Below, one piece after another: positions 33,303 to 41,689 of a DNA stretch of 63,742 nucleotides. The notes under the pieces were generated by a model. The model worked only from the letters and a program-made list of their open reading frames with translations. It searched no databases and had not been told where the DNA came from. How positions within the stretch are numbered: the first letter of the stretch is position 1; each line of letters starts with the position of its first letter. Position numbers and translations under genes: made by a program. The stretch is from Fimiplasma intestinipullorum. GTDB lineage: Bacteria; Bacillota_I; Bacilli_A; Erysipelotrichales; Coprobacillaceae. Location: NCBI GenBank assembly GCA_018715065.1, contig DVMJ01000052.1:1-63742 (forward strand), read 5' to 3'.

Positions 33303-33706
33303 TATGCACCTTTTTTAACGCGAATACGGACCAGCGCCTTGCGCAAAGCAATCTCCGCTCTCTGAATATCAATTTTTTCATTTTGACGATCGGCTAAACG
33401 TGCCTCTGCTCTGGCTTTCGCTGCCAAAGCACGATCCAGATCAATGCTCATTTCAGATTCGATGGCATCGGTCAGGATGGTTGTTTCGTTTTTACCCACA
33501 TATAAGAAACCGCCGGCAAGCGCAAAGTGCTTGCGCTCACCTTTTTCTACGAAGTTCATTTCATTGATCTCCAGTCCTGTCGCTAAAGGCAGGCGATGTG
33601 CCAAAATACCCATCTGACCGTTCTTAGTACGGACATTCAGGATCTCGACTTCGCCTTCATAATAAAGTCCATGCGGAGTAACGATCCGAAGCTTGAAACT
33701 AGACAT
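33302..33706 (-). CDS. atpC: F1 ATP synthase epsilon subunit
   Basis: A 134-residue subunit of the F1 rotor. The N-terminal beta sandwich starts SFKLRIVTPHGLYYEGEVEIL and contains TKNGQMGILAHRLPL. The C-terminal helical hairpin is Ala/Arg-rich (DLDRALAAKARAEARLADRQ). It binds the gamma subunit and couples rotor and catalytic head. It is the last gene of the operon. Confidence 0.95.
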   Translation of the reverse strand: MSSFKLRIVTPHGLYYEGEVEILNVRTKNGQMGILAHRLPLATGLEINEMNFVEKGERKHFALAGGFLYVGKNETTILTDAIESEMSIDLDRALAAKARAEARLADRQNEKIDIQRAEIALRKALVRIRVKKGA

Positions 33707-33717
33707 TTCGACCCCTC

Positions 33718-35118
33718 CTATTCTGTCAAGGTCTTGGCTTTTTCCACTGCTTCCTCGATCGTACCGACATTATGGAAAGCCTGTTCAGGCAGATGATCCC
33801 ATTTACCTTCCAGGATCTCCTTGAAGCCTTTAACAGTGTCTTCGACACGAACATATTTACCTTCAGTTCCAGTAAATTGGCTGGCGACTGTAAATGGCTG
33901 AGACAGGAAGTTACGGATACGTCTGGCTCTGGCAACAACCTGTTTATCTTCATCACTTAACTCATCCATACCTAAAATGGCAATGATGTCCTGCAATTCC
34001 TGGAAACGCTGCAGGATCTGCTGCACACCATGCGCGACTTCATAATGCTCACGTCCGACAATGTTGGGATCCAGCGCACGGCTTGAAGAGTTCAGCGGAT
34101 CGACCGCTGGATAAATACCTAAAGCCGCAATGCTTCGATCAAGCACGATACGCGCATCCAAGTGGGCAAATGTCGTTGCTGGAGCAGGATCGGTCAGGTC
34201 ATCGGCAGGGACATAAACCGCCTGAACGGAGGTAATAGATCCCTGACGCGTTGAGGTAATCCGTTCCTGCAGCTGTCCCATCTCAGTTGCCAGCGTTGGC
34301 TGATACCCTGCCTGGCTAGGAACACGTCCTAACAATGCTGAAACTTCTGAACCTGCCTGCGTAAAACGGAAGATATTATCGATAAACAGCAGCACATCCT
34401 GATGCTGTTCATCACGGAAATACTCTGCCATCGTTAATGCACTCAAGGCGACACGCAAACGTGATCCTGGTGGTTCATTCATCTGACCAAAGACCAGTGT
34501 AGTCTTGGCCAATACACCACTTTCTTTCATTTCATAGTATAAATCATTACCCTCACGGCTTCGTTCACCAACACCGGCAAATACTGATAAACCACCATGC
34601 TGTGTGGCAATGTTATTGATTAATTCCTGAATCAAAACGGTCTTCCCGACACCGGCACCACCAAATAAGCCGATCTTACCACCTTTGATGTAAGGACAGA
34701 TCAAATCGACAACCTTGATTCCGGTTTCCAGGATCTCCGTCTCGGTTTTCTGTTCAACATATCCTGGTGCAGCGCGGTGGATCGGCATTTTTTTGAGATC
34801 CTGAGGCAGTGGGTCCAATCCATCGATCGTCTCACCTAACACGTTGAACATACGACCTAAGGTTTCTTCCCCAACCGGCACTGAAATAGGTCCGCCTGTA
34901 TCCACTACATCTAATCCACGTACCAGCCCATCGGTAGAACCCATGGCAATACAACGTACCAGATCATCACCGATATGACTGGCTACCTCGATGACCAGCT
35001 GAAGATCGCCATTTTGAATGACGAGAGCTGTATTGAGAGAAGGCAAATGTCCTGCGGCAAAGCGCACGTCGACAACTGGGCCAACAGCTCGCACGACTTT
35101 CCCGATATTTTGATCCAT
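33718..35118 (-). CDS. atpD: F1 ATP synthase beta subunit
   Basis: The 466-residue catalytic subunit. Walker A is GGAGVGKTV (about residues 154-162), the Glu-containing FAGVGERSREGNDLY follows, Walker B-like sequence is VLLFIDNIF, and the DELSEED region reads MDELSDEDKQVV. All residues needed for ATP hydrolysis and synthesis appear intact. It is 11 nt upstream of atpC. Confidence 0.98.
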   Translation of the reverse strand: MDQNIGKVVRAVGPVVDVRFAAGHLPSLNTALVIQNGDLQLVIEVASHIGDDLVRCIAMGSTDGLVRGLDVVDTGGPISVPVGEETLGRMFNVLGETIDGLDPLPQDLKKMPIHRAAPGYVEQKTETEILETGIKVVDLICPYIKGGKIGLFGGAGVGKTVLIQELINNIATQHGGLSVFAGVGERSREGNDLYYEMKESGVLAKTTLVFGQMNEPPGSRLRVALSALTMAEYFRDEQHQDVLLFIDNIFRFTQAGSEVSALLGRVPSQAGYQPTLATEMGQLQERITSTRQGSITSVQAVYVPADDLTDPAPATTFAHLDARIVLDRSIAALGIYPAVDPLNSSSRALDPNIVGREHYEVAHGVQQILQRFQELQDIIAILGMDELSDEDKQVVARARRIRNFLSQPFTVASQFTGTEGKYVRVEDTVKGFKEILEGKWDHLPEQAFHNVGTIEEAVEKAKTLTE

Positions 35119-35131
35119 ATCAACACCTCCT

Positions 35132-35971
35132 TTATTCTATATTCGAACCAGCGACAATCTCTGAAATTTCATTCGTAATCGCATTCTGACGCGCCTGATT
35201 GTAGGAAAGACGCAGTTCATCCAGGATCTCCCCTGCATTATCCGTTGCGTTTTCCATCGAGATACGTCTAGAAGCATTCTCGCTCGTGACTGATTCAATT
35301 AAATATCCATAAATCGTCGCTTTCAGGTACATTGGAATCAAATCATCCAATACCTCATAAGCATTGGGCTCAAACTCCGTCAATGACGTCTGTTTGGCTT
35401 CCTGCAGCGCGACATGTTCTTTTTGAACTGGTAGAAGATCAATACAATGGGGAACGAATGTCATGTTATTGACAAATTCCGTATAGACCATGCGGATCAC
35501 ACCAATTTCCTGATCTTCATATTGTTTGAGTAGTTCCTTGACTAGGTGCGATACTTCCATAAAATCAAGGCTCGTCACTAGATCCTCGTACTGTCTTTGG
35601 GCACCTGGAAAACTCGATGCTCCGCGAGAACCTAATAAATACACCAGGTCACCCTCATGGTAGGCATCCAACGCACATTTCAGTGCATTGGTATGATATC
35701 CACCACATAAACCAAGGCTGGAATCGACCACCAATAAAGCTGCCCGATCATTTTGACGTCCCTTTAAATAAGGATGACTGGAGACATCGCTCTGACTTAA
35801 AATTTCAGCAACCACCTCTGAGGTTAGCGTATAATAAGGTTTCATCTCATCAAGCTGACGACGTACTTTACGCAGCTTCGACGTCGCCACCAGTTCCATC
35901 GCATGCGTGATCTTGCGTGTCGATTCAACTGAGCGCATCCGGCGCTTGATGTGCTGCATACTGCCAGCCAT
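35132..35971 (-). CDS. atpG: F1 ATP synthase gamma subunit
   Basis: A 279-residue central stalk subunit. The N-terminal coiled-coil helix (MQHIKRRMRSVESTRKITHAMELVATSKLRK) and the matching C-terminal helix (NNAGEILDELRLSYNQARQNAITNEISEIVAG) form the asymmetric shaft. Length is normal for the family. It lies 3 nt after atpA and 13 nt before atpD. Confidence 0.96.
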   Translation of the reverse strand: MAGSMQHIKRRMRSVESTRKITHAMELVATSKLRKVRRQLDEMKPYYTLTSEVVAEILSQSDVSSHPYLKGRQNDRAALLVVDSSLGLCGGYHTNALKCALDAYHEGDLVYLLGSRGASSFPGAQRQYEDLVTSLDFMEVSHLVKELLKQYEDQEIGVIRMVYTEFVNNMTFVPHCIDLLPVQKEHVALQEAKQTSLTEFEPNAYEVLDDLIPMYLKATIYGYLIESVTSENASRRISMENATDNAGEILDELRLSYNQARQNAITNEISEIVAGSNIE

Positions 35972-35974
35972 ACG

Positions 35975-37492
35975 TTATGCCACCGTCTTCAAATATTGAG
36001 TCGTGAAGGCCTGCAGACTTTCCTTCAACGCTGTCTCTAATGCTGGTGTGATCTCCTTTTCAGAAGCAAGCATTTCGACCAAATTAGCATGTTGGGCATG
36101 CATGGCATCCAACATGGCCTGCATATAATTGGCAATTCCTGCCACCGGTATCTCTTTGACAAAACCATATTTTAAGCTAAATAACATCAGGATCTGATTG
36201 ACTAGCGAACGACTTTCATATTGTGGCTGAATCAATAAGGCGCGCACACGCTGACCATGGTCGATGATCGCCTGGGTCGCTTTGTCCAGATCAGAACCAA
36301 ACTGCGCAAAGGACTGCATTTCTGCATATTGAGCCAGCTCGAATTTCAGCTGACTGGCAACCTGTTTCATCGCCTTCACTTGGGCTGCCGAACCGACACG
36401 GCTGACCGATAGCCCCGTATCGATGGCTGGTCTAAAACCGGAATTGAAGAGATCCTGCTGTAAAAAGATCTGTCCATCTGTGATGGAGATCACGTTCGTT
36501 GGAATATAAGCAGAAATATCTCCGGCCTGTGTCTCGATGATTGGCAACGCAGTCAAAGATCCGCCTCCATAAGTCGCAGAAAGCTTACAAGCTCTCTCTA
36601 AAAGACGTGAGTGCAGATAGAAAACATCTCCAGGGTATGCCTCACGTCCTGGCGGACGTTTCAAAAGCAATGACACCGTTCGATAAGCCACTGCATGCTT
36701 GCTTAGATCATCGTAAACAACCAGGACATCTTTGCCCTGTTCCAGCCATTCTTCGCCAATCGCACAACCTGCATAAGGGGCAATGTATTGGATCGGTGCC
36801 AGTTCGCTTGCAGATGCCATAACAACCGTCGTATATGCCATCGCGCCACCTTGTTTCAGACGCTCTACGATCTGCGCAACGGTCGAATTTTTCTGACCAA
36901 TGGCAACATAAATACAATAGACATCCTGATCTTTCTGATTCAGGATCGTATCGATCGCAATCGCCGTCTTCCCTGTCTGACGATCGCCGATAATCAGCTC
37001 ACGTTGTCCCCGACCGATCGGAATGATTGCATCGATCGTTGTAATTCCCGTCAATAAAGGCTTATTCACGGATTCACGGGTCATTACACCCGGCGCAACT
37101 CTTTCAATCGGGCGTGTTTTAGTATATTGAATAGGTCCGGCTCCATCCAATGGTTCTCCTAAAGGACTGACAACACGTCCCAACAGGCCATCACCAACTG
37201 GAACCTCAATAATGCGACCGGTCCTTTTGACCTCATCGCCCTCTTTAACGCTGTCATCATTTCCCAGCAACACAGCACCGACATAATCTTCTTCCAGATT
37301 CATGACCATGCCGTAAACACCATTACCGAAGTCCAGCAATTCACCTAACATCGCATCATCTAAACCATGAATCAGACTGACGCCATCACCGATCGTGATG
37401 ACCGTCCCAACATCCTTCATCTCAATCTTGTCGGCATAATGACGAATCTGATCTTTAATGAGAGCACTAATTTCATCTGGTCTCAATTCCAC
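35975..37492 (-). CDS. atpA: F1 ATP synthase alpha subunit
   Basis: A 505-residue subunit that forms the hexameric head with beta. It has the Walker A GDRQTGKTAIAID, the PGREAYPGDVFYLHSRLLERA block and the Arg-containing GLSVSRVGSAAQVKAMKQVA region that contributes the arginine finger. It starts 4 nt after the delta-subunit gene. Confidence 0.98.
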   Translation of the reverse strand: MELRPDEISALIKDQIRHYADKIEMKDVGTVITIGDGVSLIHGLDDAMLGELLDFGNGVYGMVMNLEEDYVGAVLLGNDDSVKEGDEVKRTGRIIEVPVGDGLLGRVVSPLGEPLDGAGPIQYTKTRPIERVAPGVMTRESVNKPLLTGITTIDAIIPIGRGQRELIIGDRQTGKTAIAIDTILNQKDQDVYCIYVAIGQKNSTVAQIVERLKQGGAMAYTTVVMASASELAPIQYIAPYAGCAIGEEWLEQGKDVLVVYDDLSKHAVAYRTVSLLLKRPPGREAYPGDVFYLHSRLLERACKLSATYGGGSLTALPIIETQAGDISAYIPTNVISITDGQIFLQQDLFNSGFRPAIDTGLSVSRVGSAAQVKAMKQVASQLKFELAQYAEMQSFAQFGSDLDKATQAIIDHGQRVRALLIQPQYESRSLVNQILMLFSLKYGFVKEIPVAGIANYMQAMLDAMHAQHANLVEMLASEKEITPALETALKESLQAFTTQYLKTVA

Positions 37493-37496
37493 GCTT

Positions 37497-38033
37497 TCAC
37501 CTACTTCCTAAAAGTTCTGCGCGCAGCTGTCCCAGTCGGGCTTCAAGACTGCCATCATATACATGCTGGCCAACCACGACTTTCACTCCGCCCAGCAGCG
37601 ACGGATCTAAAACAAACTGCAGCTGAACCTGTTTTTTTTCTTTTTGACTGATCGCACTCTGAATTTGCGTCAGGATGGCATCGTCGAGTGCCATCGCACT
37701 ATACACGTATCCCTCAACAATTCCCATATGCTCAAGATATTTCTTCTTAAAATCATCACAGATAGCGATCAACCAGCGAATTCTTTTCTTTTTGACAAGC
37801 AATTTCAGAAAGTTAAGCACATAAGGTCCTACCTGTCCCTCCAACGTCTGCTCCAGCAATGCCAGTTTTTCTTTCTCAGAAACTAAAGCAGCGGCAAAAA
37901 AATCGATGATCATGCTATCTGCCTGAAAGATGTCTTTGACTTTTTGCATATCCTGATAATATGCCGCTAGATCATCTTCTTCTAAAGCCAATTCGTAAAG
38001 GGCCTCAGCGTAACGCATATCTACTTTTTCCAT
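37497..38033 (-). CDS. atpH: F1 ATP synthase delta subunit
   Basis: A 178-residue peripheral-stalk subunit (OSCP type). It starts with EKVDMRYAEALYELALEEDDLAAYYQD and has the C-terminal DPSLLGGVKVVVGQHVYDGS block that is typical of the family. It links the top of the head to the b subunits. The start overlaps the atpF stop by 1 nt. Confidence 0.93.
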   Translation of the reverse strand: MEKVDMRYAEALYELALEEDDLAAYYQDMQKVKDIFQADSMIIDFFAAALVSEKEKLALLEQTLEGQVGPYVLNFLKLLVKKKRIRWLIAICDDFKKKYLEHMGIVEGYVYSAMALDDAILTQIQSAISQKEKKQVQLQFVLDPSLLGGVKVVVGQHVYDGSLEARLGQLRAELLGSR

Positions 38034-38536
38034 TAGTTCACAACCTGATCAATGAAGCCTTCGGCCATCTTTTTATTTTCTTCGCTTGTCATTTCTGTTG
38101 CCATTAAACGGCTGGCAACCTCAAGAGCAATATCCACCATCTCTTCACGCATCTCCTGACGAGCCTGTGCCCTTTCGGCTTCAATTTCCTGATCTGCCTG
38201 CGCCATCTTTAACGCGGCTTGCTCTCTAGCCTTAGCAAGCATCGCTTCCTGCTGCTTTTGCGCATCCTCCTTAGCTGAAGCCAGGATCTGCTGATACTCC
38301 AAAGCAGACTGACGGGCCTTTTCTTCGCTTTCTAAAAGCATCGCCTTGGCTTTGTCATTCATGGCCTTGGCTTCCTGCATATTGCCTTCTATAAAATCTG
38401 CACGCTTACCAAGATAAGCCTGTACATACTTCCAAAGAAAACGTTTAAAACAGAAAAACATGACACCCGTTGACAAAAGCTGAACGATCATGGTTGTTAG
38501 ATTCGGGAATAATTTCGATGCAACATCTATATCCAT
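38033..38536 (-). CDS. atpF: Fo ATP synthase b subunit
   Basis: A 167-residue peripheral-stalk subunit. It has one N-terminal membrane segment (LTTMIVQLLSTGVMFFCFKRFLW) followed by a long charged Ala/Glu/Arg coiled coil (residues about 40-165), as expected for the dimeric stalk. It is encoded between the c-subunit and delta-subunit genes. Confidence 0.94.
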   Translation of the reverse strand: MDIDVASKLFPNLTTMIVQLLSTGVMFFCFKRFLWKYVQAYLGKRADFIEGNMQEAKAMNDKAKAMLLESEEKARQSALEYQQILASAKEDAQKQQEAMLAKAREQAALKMAQADQEIEAERAQARQEMREEMVDIALEVASRLMATEMTSEENKKMAEGFIDQVVN

Positions 38537-38557
38537 CTGTTATTCCTCCTTTTCGAC

Positions 38558-38788
38558 TTAATAAACAAATAATAAGATAAACGCAATCAATAACCCGTAG
38601 ATTGCCACGGTTTCGGTCAATGCAATACCTAAGATCATCATGGTACGAATCTTGCCTTCAGCTTCCGGATTCTTTCCGACTGCTTCAACTGCCTTGCTGG
38701 CTGCGATCCCTTCACCAATACCTGTACCTAAACCGGCACATACGGCAATCCCTGCCGCAATTGCAATTAAACCATAATCTGTAATCAT
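38558..38788 (-). CDS. atpE: Fo ATP synthase c subunit, with two membrane carboxylates
   Basis: A 76-residue rotor-ring subunit of two helices. Helix 1 contains GLGTGIGEGIAASKAVEAV with Glu26. The polar loop is KNPEAEGK. Helix 2 contains MILGIALTETVAIYGLL with the ion-binding Glu59, then Thr60 and Tyr64. Aligned with sodium-type rings such as Ilyobacter (Gln32, Glu65, Ser66, Thr67), Gln32 is replaced by Glu, as in the two-carboxylate ring reported from Fusobacterium, and Ser66 by Thr. The Thr67 equivalent is Val. Sodium coupling is suggested but not certain. Confidence 0.95.
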   Translation of the reverse strand: MITDYGLIAIAAGIAVCAGLGTGIGEGIAASKAVEAVGKNPEAEGKIRTMMILGIALTETVAIYGLLIAFILLFVY

Positions 38789-38802
38789 TTTTGTTCCTCC
38801 TT

Positions 38803-39501
38803 CTAATCTGTATCTGCCTCAAGGGCAATCAGAATACTTGATAAGGTAATAAAGACCAATGTTTGGATGCACCCGGCAAACACATCGAAATAGACATGCA
38901 GGATTGGGGCAATAACTGGTCCCAAAAAGTTAAACGACATGACAAAACTTGATAAATAACCTGTAAAGGCATAAACAAGACTCATCAGTATGCTGCCGCT
39001 TAGAATATTTCCAAATAAACGCATGGATAAAGAAATCAACGGAGCAATCGTTCCCAAAATGTTCGTTGGGGGCCAGACAAGATCTTTAAGATAGGTCAGT
39101 CCGCCTTTGGTTCGAATGGCATTGAACTGAATCAATGTAAAAGTAATCAAAGTGATCGACAAAGTAATCGAATAATTTGAAGTCGGTGCCTCAAAACCAA
39201 GCAGACCGCTGACATTTGAGAAAACCAGATAGACAAACATCATGGCAAAATAAGGATAATAGTTTTTTTCAAATTGACTAGGCATAATGGAATGCATGTA
39301 CTTCCCCACCATGTCAACTAACGTTTCCACCACCAGCAAAATCCCTTTTGGCTTCTGAAGTGGATCCGCCTTTTTAAACTTCAACCCGATGTAAATAAAG
39401 CTTAGAGATAAACAACCCATGATAATGAGTGAAAAGATAAGCTCTTTTTGAATAACGATATGAACCGTCTCGAGGGAAAGCGCCTTAACCAATTTTCTCA
39501 C
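38803..39501 (-). CDS. atpB: Fo ATP synthase a subunit
   Basis: A 232-residue membrane subunit carrying the stator half-channels. The essential Arg lies in SLSMRLFGNILSGSILM. Further membrane segments include FSLIIMGCLSLSFIYIGLKF at the N-terminus and the C-terminal FAGCIQTLVFITLSSILIAL. It is encoded just before the c subunit and overlaps atpI by 17 nt. Confidence 0.95.
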   Translation of the reverse strand: MRKLVKALSLETVHIVIQKELIFSLIIMGCLSLSFIYIGLKFKKADPLQKPKGILLVVETLVDMVGKYMHSIMPSQFEKNYYPYFAMMFVYLVFSNVSGLLGFEAPTSNYSITLSITLITFTLIQFNAIRTKGGLTYLKDLVWPPTNILGTIAPLISLSMRLFGNILSGSILMSLVYAFTGYLSSFVMSFNFLGPVIAPILHVYFDVFAGCIQTLVFITLSSILIALEADTD

Positions 39502-39853
39502 CTCCCTTATATCTATATCCTGCGATATAGATCGCTAGCTTCAAAATCAAATAGCCGATGAATACGCCGCCTAGATGAAACCAGGGCGTCAGACAGGCTA
39601 AGAGAAAGCCAAATGCATAAATCAATAATTTTGCCACATTCATGATGATCACTAATAAAACGGAACTGGATAATGCTAAGATATGCTCGCATATCTTCAT
39701 GACGAGTCCAAAATTGACTAACGACAGCAAATAACCCAGAACCAGTCCTGTCAGCCAATTCCAGCTGCCAAAAAGAACTCCGACAAAAAGCAGGATCACG
39801 GCTATCAGGACAAACACTACAAAGGATTGACGAATCACACTTTTTTCATTCAT
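39485..39853 (-). CDS. atpI: ATP synthase-associated protein I (AtpI-like)
   Basis: A 122-residue membrane protein with four hydrophobic segments (SFVVFVLIAVILLFVGVLFG, WLTGLVLGYLLSLVNFGLVM, SVLLVIIMNVAKLLIYAFGFLLA, GVFIGYLILKLAIYIAGYRYK). It occupies the atpI position at the head of the operon. AtpI proteins help assemble the c-ring or take up Mg2+. Sequence similarity is weak, so the name rests mostly on position. Confidence 0.78.
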   Translation of the reverse strand: MNEKSVIRQSFVVFVLIAVILLFVGVLFGSWNWLTGLVLGYLLSLVNFGLVMKICEHILALSSSVLLVIIMNVAKLLIYAFGFLLACLTPWFHLGGVFIGYLILKLAIYIAGYRYKGGEKIG

Positions 39854-39872
39854 ATCTCATCTGTGAAAAGCA

Positions 39873-40526
39873 CTATTTGGCATGCTGTTCATCCTGTAAA
39901 ACAACTTCTGTCCCAAACAAACGATCCCCTGCATCGCCTAAACCAGGCAGAATATATCCTTGTGCATTCAAGCCGCTATCAAGTGCGCAAGTATAGATAT
40001 CCACATCCGGATGCTCCAGTGTCAGCTTGCTGACACCTTCCGGGGCAGCCACCAGACAAGCCATCCGTAAATGTTTTGCACCCATGGCCTTGAGTTCCGT
40101 GAGTGCCTCAGCTGCACTGCCGCCTGTGGCCAGCATAGGATCCAGCACAATGACCTCAGCTTCAGATAACTTGTCAGGGAACTTTGCATAGTACACTTCA
40201 GGCATGAGTGTCTTTTCATTGCGTGCCATCCCCAATACACCCACCGCTGCTTCCGGAATCATCTGCTGCATGCCGGCAAGCATCCCTAAGCCTGCGCGCA
40301 AGATGGGAACCAGAACGATCGGAGAAGCGATCCTAGCAACCTTGGCTTCCATCAGCGGTGTCAAAACAGTCGTTTGAATTTCCGGCAATTGCTCTGTGAG
40401 AGGATAAGCCATCAGTCCAGTTAAGGTATCGACAGCGCTTCTAAAACCGCCGGCAGTCGTATGCTTGTCACGAATGATAGCCAGATTTTCATGGATCAGG
40501 GGATGATCCAGGACATGCAGGCTCAT
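39873..40526 (-). CDS. upp: Uracil phosphoribosyltransferase
   Basis: A 217-residue type I phosphoribosyltransferase that salvages uracil to UMP using PRPP. The PRPP-binding motif reads VIVLDPMLATGGSAAEAL, and the conserved ILRAGLGMLAGM and the C-terminal ILPGLGDAGDRLFGT are present. It overlaps the rpiB stop by 4 nt (ATGA). The upstream order tsaC-rpiB-upp before atpI is common in Firmicutes. Confidence 0.96.
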   Translation of the reverse strand: MSLHVLDHPLIHENLAIIRDKHTTAGGFRSAVDTLTGLMAYPLTEQLPEIQTTVLTPLMEAKVARIASPIVLVPILRAGLGMLAGMQQMIPEAAVGVLGMARNEKTLMPEVYYAKFPDKLSEAEVIVLDPMLATGGSAAEALTELKAMGAKHLRMACLVAAPEGVSKLTLEHPDVDIYTCALDSGLNAQGYILPGLGDAGDRLFGTEVVLQDEQHAK

Positions 40527-40966
40527 TGTTCATTCTCCAAGGCCATCATTTTCGCAATACGTGCGTCATGACGACCGCCTTCGTAGCTGCTCTCAAAGAA
40601 AGCATGCAGAATCTCCAACGCAAGACCAGGGCCGATCACGCGCTGTCCCATCGCTAACATGTTAGCATCATTATGCGCACGCGTCGCTTTCGCACTGAAT
40701 ACATCGTGACACAGCGCACAGCGCACACCATGAACCTTATTGCAGACCATGCTGACACCAATCCCAGTTCCACAAACGACAACGCCTTTTTCACATTCCT
40801 GCTTTGCCACCGCAAAAGCGGCCTTGCTGGCATAATCCGGATAATCCACACTATCGCTTGTGTAAGTTCCAAAATCCACTACTTCGTGACCCATGTTTTC
40901 CAGTTCAGCTTTTAAGATATTCTTAAGCTCCAGACCACCATGGTCACATGCCATTGCTACCTTCAT
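40523..40966 (-). CDS. rpiB: Ribose-5-phosphate isomerase B
   Basis: A 147-residue sugar-phosphate isomerase (RpiB/LacAB family). It has MKVAMACDHGGLELKNILKAEL at the N-terminus, the catalytic-Cys loop VVVCGTGIGVSMVCNKVHGVRCALCHD, and the His/Asn-containing ATRAHNDANMLAMGQRVIG. It interconverts ribulose-5-P and ribose-5-P. It overlaps both tsaC and upp by 4 nt, so the three are translationally coupled. Confidence 0.95.
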   Translation of the reverse strand: MKVAMACDHGGLELKNILKAELENMGHEVVDFGTYTSDSVDYPDYASKAAFAVAKQECEKGVVVCGTGIGVSMVCNKVHGVRCALCHDVFSAKATRAHNDANMLAMGQRVIGPGLALEILHAFFESSYEGGRHDARIAKMMALENEQ

Positions 40967-41571
40967 GACATGACCTCCTTTATTTCTTCTAATGTAATCT
41001 TACCTTGACGGATGATACGAGGTTCAGGCTGCGTCAGATCCACGATCGTACTCGCCTGACCAGATCCACACTGACCTTCGACCACATAACTGATCCGTCC
41101 ACCCAGTTCGCGCATGACCTCTTCACTGTTTAAACAGGCCGGGCGACCTGAGACATTGGCGCTGGGAACCAAAAGCGGCTTGCCAACTTTTCGAATTAAT
41201 GAGCATACAAACGCATCATCCGGCAAGCGGATGCCAATCGTATCAAAACCATTGGTAATCATGGGATCGACCGATTCCAACCGTTTAAAAATAAACGTGA
41301 CTGGACCAGGCATGAAATGTTCGATCAGGCAACGATGCGCATGATAAACATAGGCAAAATCATCAATGTCCTGCCGATTAGCGATCATCAGCGTAAAAGG
41401 CTTATTTTCCGGCCTTTGCTTGGCGCGTATCAAAGCCTCACGTGCCTTTACTGAATCATAGATCACGCCTAGACCGTATACCGTTTCAGTCGGGAAAGCA
41501 ATCACTTCATCTCGCTTTAAAGCTTCCGCCAGCTCTTCAAGACTGTTGGCAGATACACGTTTTGTTAACAT
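40963..41571 (-). CDS. tsaC: L-threonylcarbamoyladenylate synthase (Sua5/YrdC/YwlC family)
   Basis: A 202-residue enzyme that makes threonylcarbamoyl-AMP for the t6A modification of tRNA. The YrdC domain motifs are visible: ALKRDEVIAFPTETVYGLG, then RAKQRPENKPFTLMIANRQD, LLVPSANVSGRPACLN and the C-terminal GSGQASTIVDL. It lacks the C-terminal Sua5 domain, so it is the short form. It is the first gene of the tsaC-rpiB-upp operon. Confidence 0.94.
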   Translation of the reverse strand: MLTKRVSANSLEELAEALKRDEVIAFPTETVYGLGVIYDSVKAREALIRAKQRPENKPFTLMIANRQDIDDFAYVYHAHRCLIEHFMPGPVTFIFKRLESVDPMITNGFDTIGIRLPDDAFVCSLIRKVGKPLLVPSANVSGRPACLNSEEVMRELGGRISYVVEGQCGSGQASTIVDLTQPEPRIIRQGKITLEEIKEVMS

Positions 41572-41641
41572 ACGATTAACCTCCTACAAATAACATTTTA
41601 ACATAGTTAACTGCTATTGCATAGCACGAAACCATAAATTC

Positions 41642-41670
41642 TTGCAACCCGGACCTAACCCTGTTATGAT
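41642..41670 (+). promoter_or_regulatory. Predicted sigma-A promoter of the Nudix-GNAT gene
   Basis: TTGCAA (41642-41647), 17 bp, TATGAT (41665-41670). It lies 20 bp before the start codon in the divergent region opposite tsaC. Confidence 0.6.
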
Positions 41671-41689
41671 GATGGAAAGAGGTGATTAC

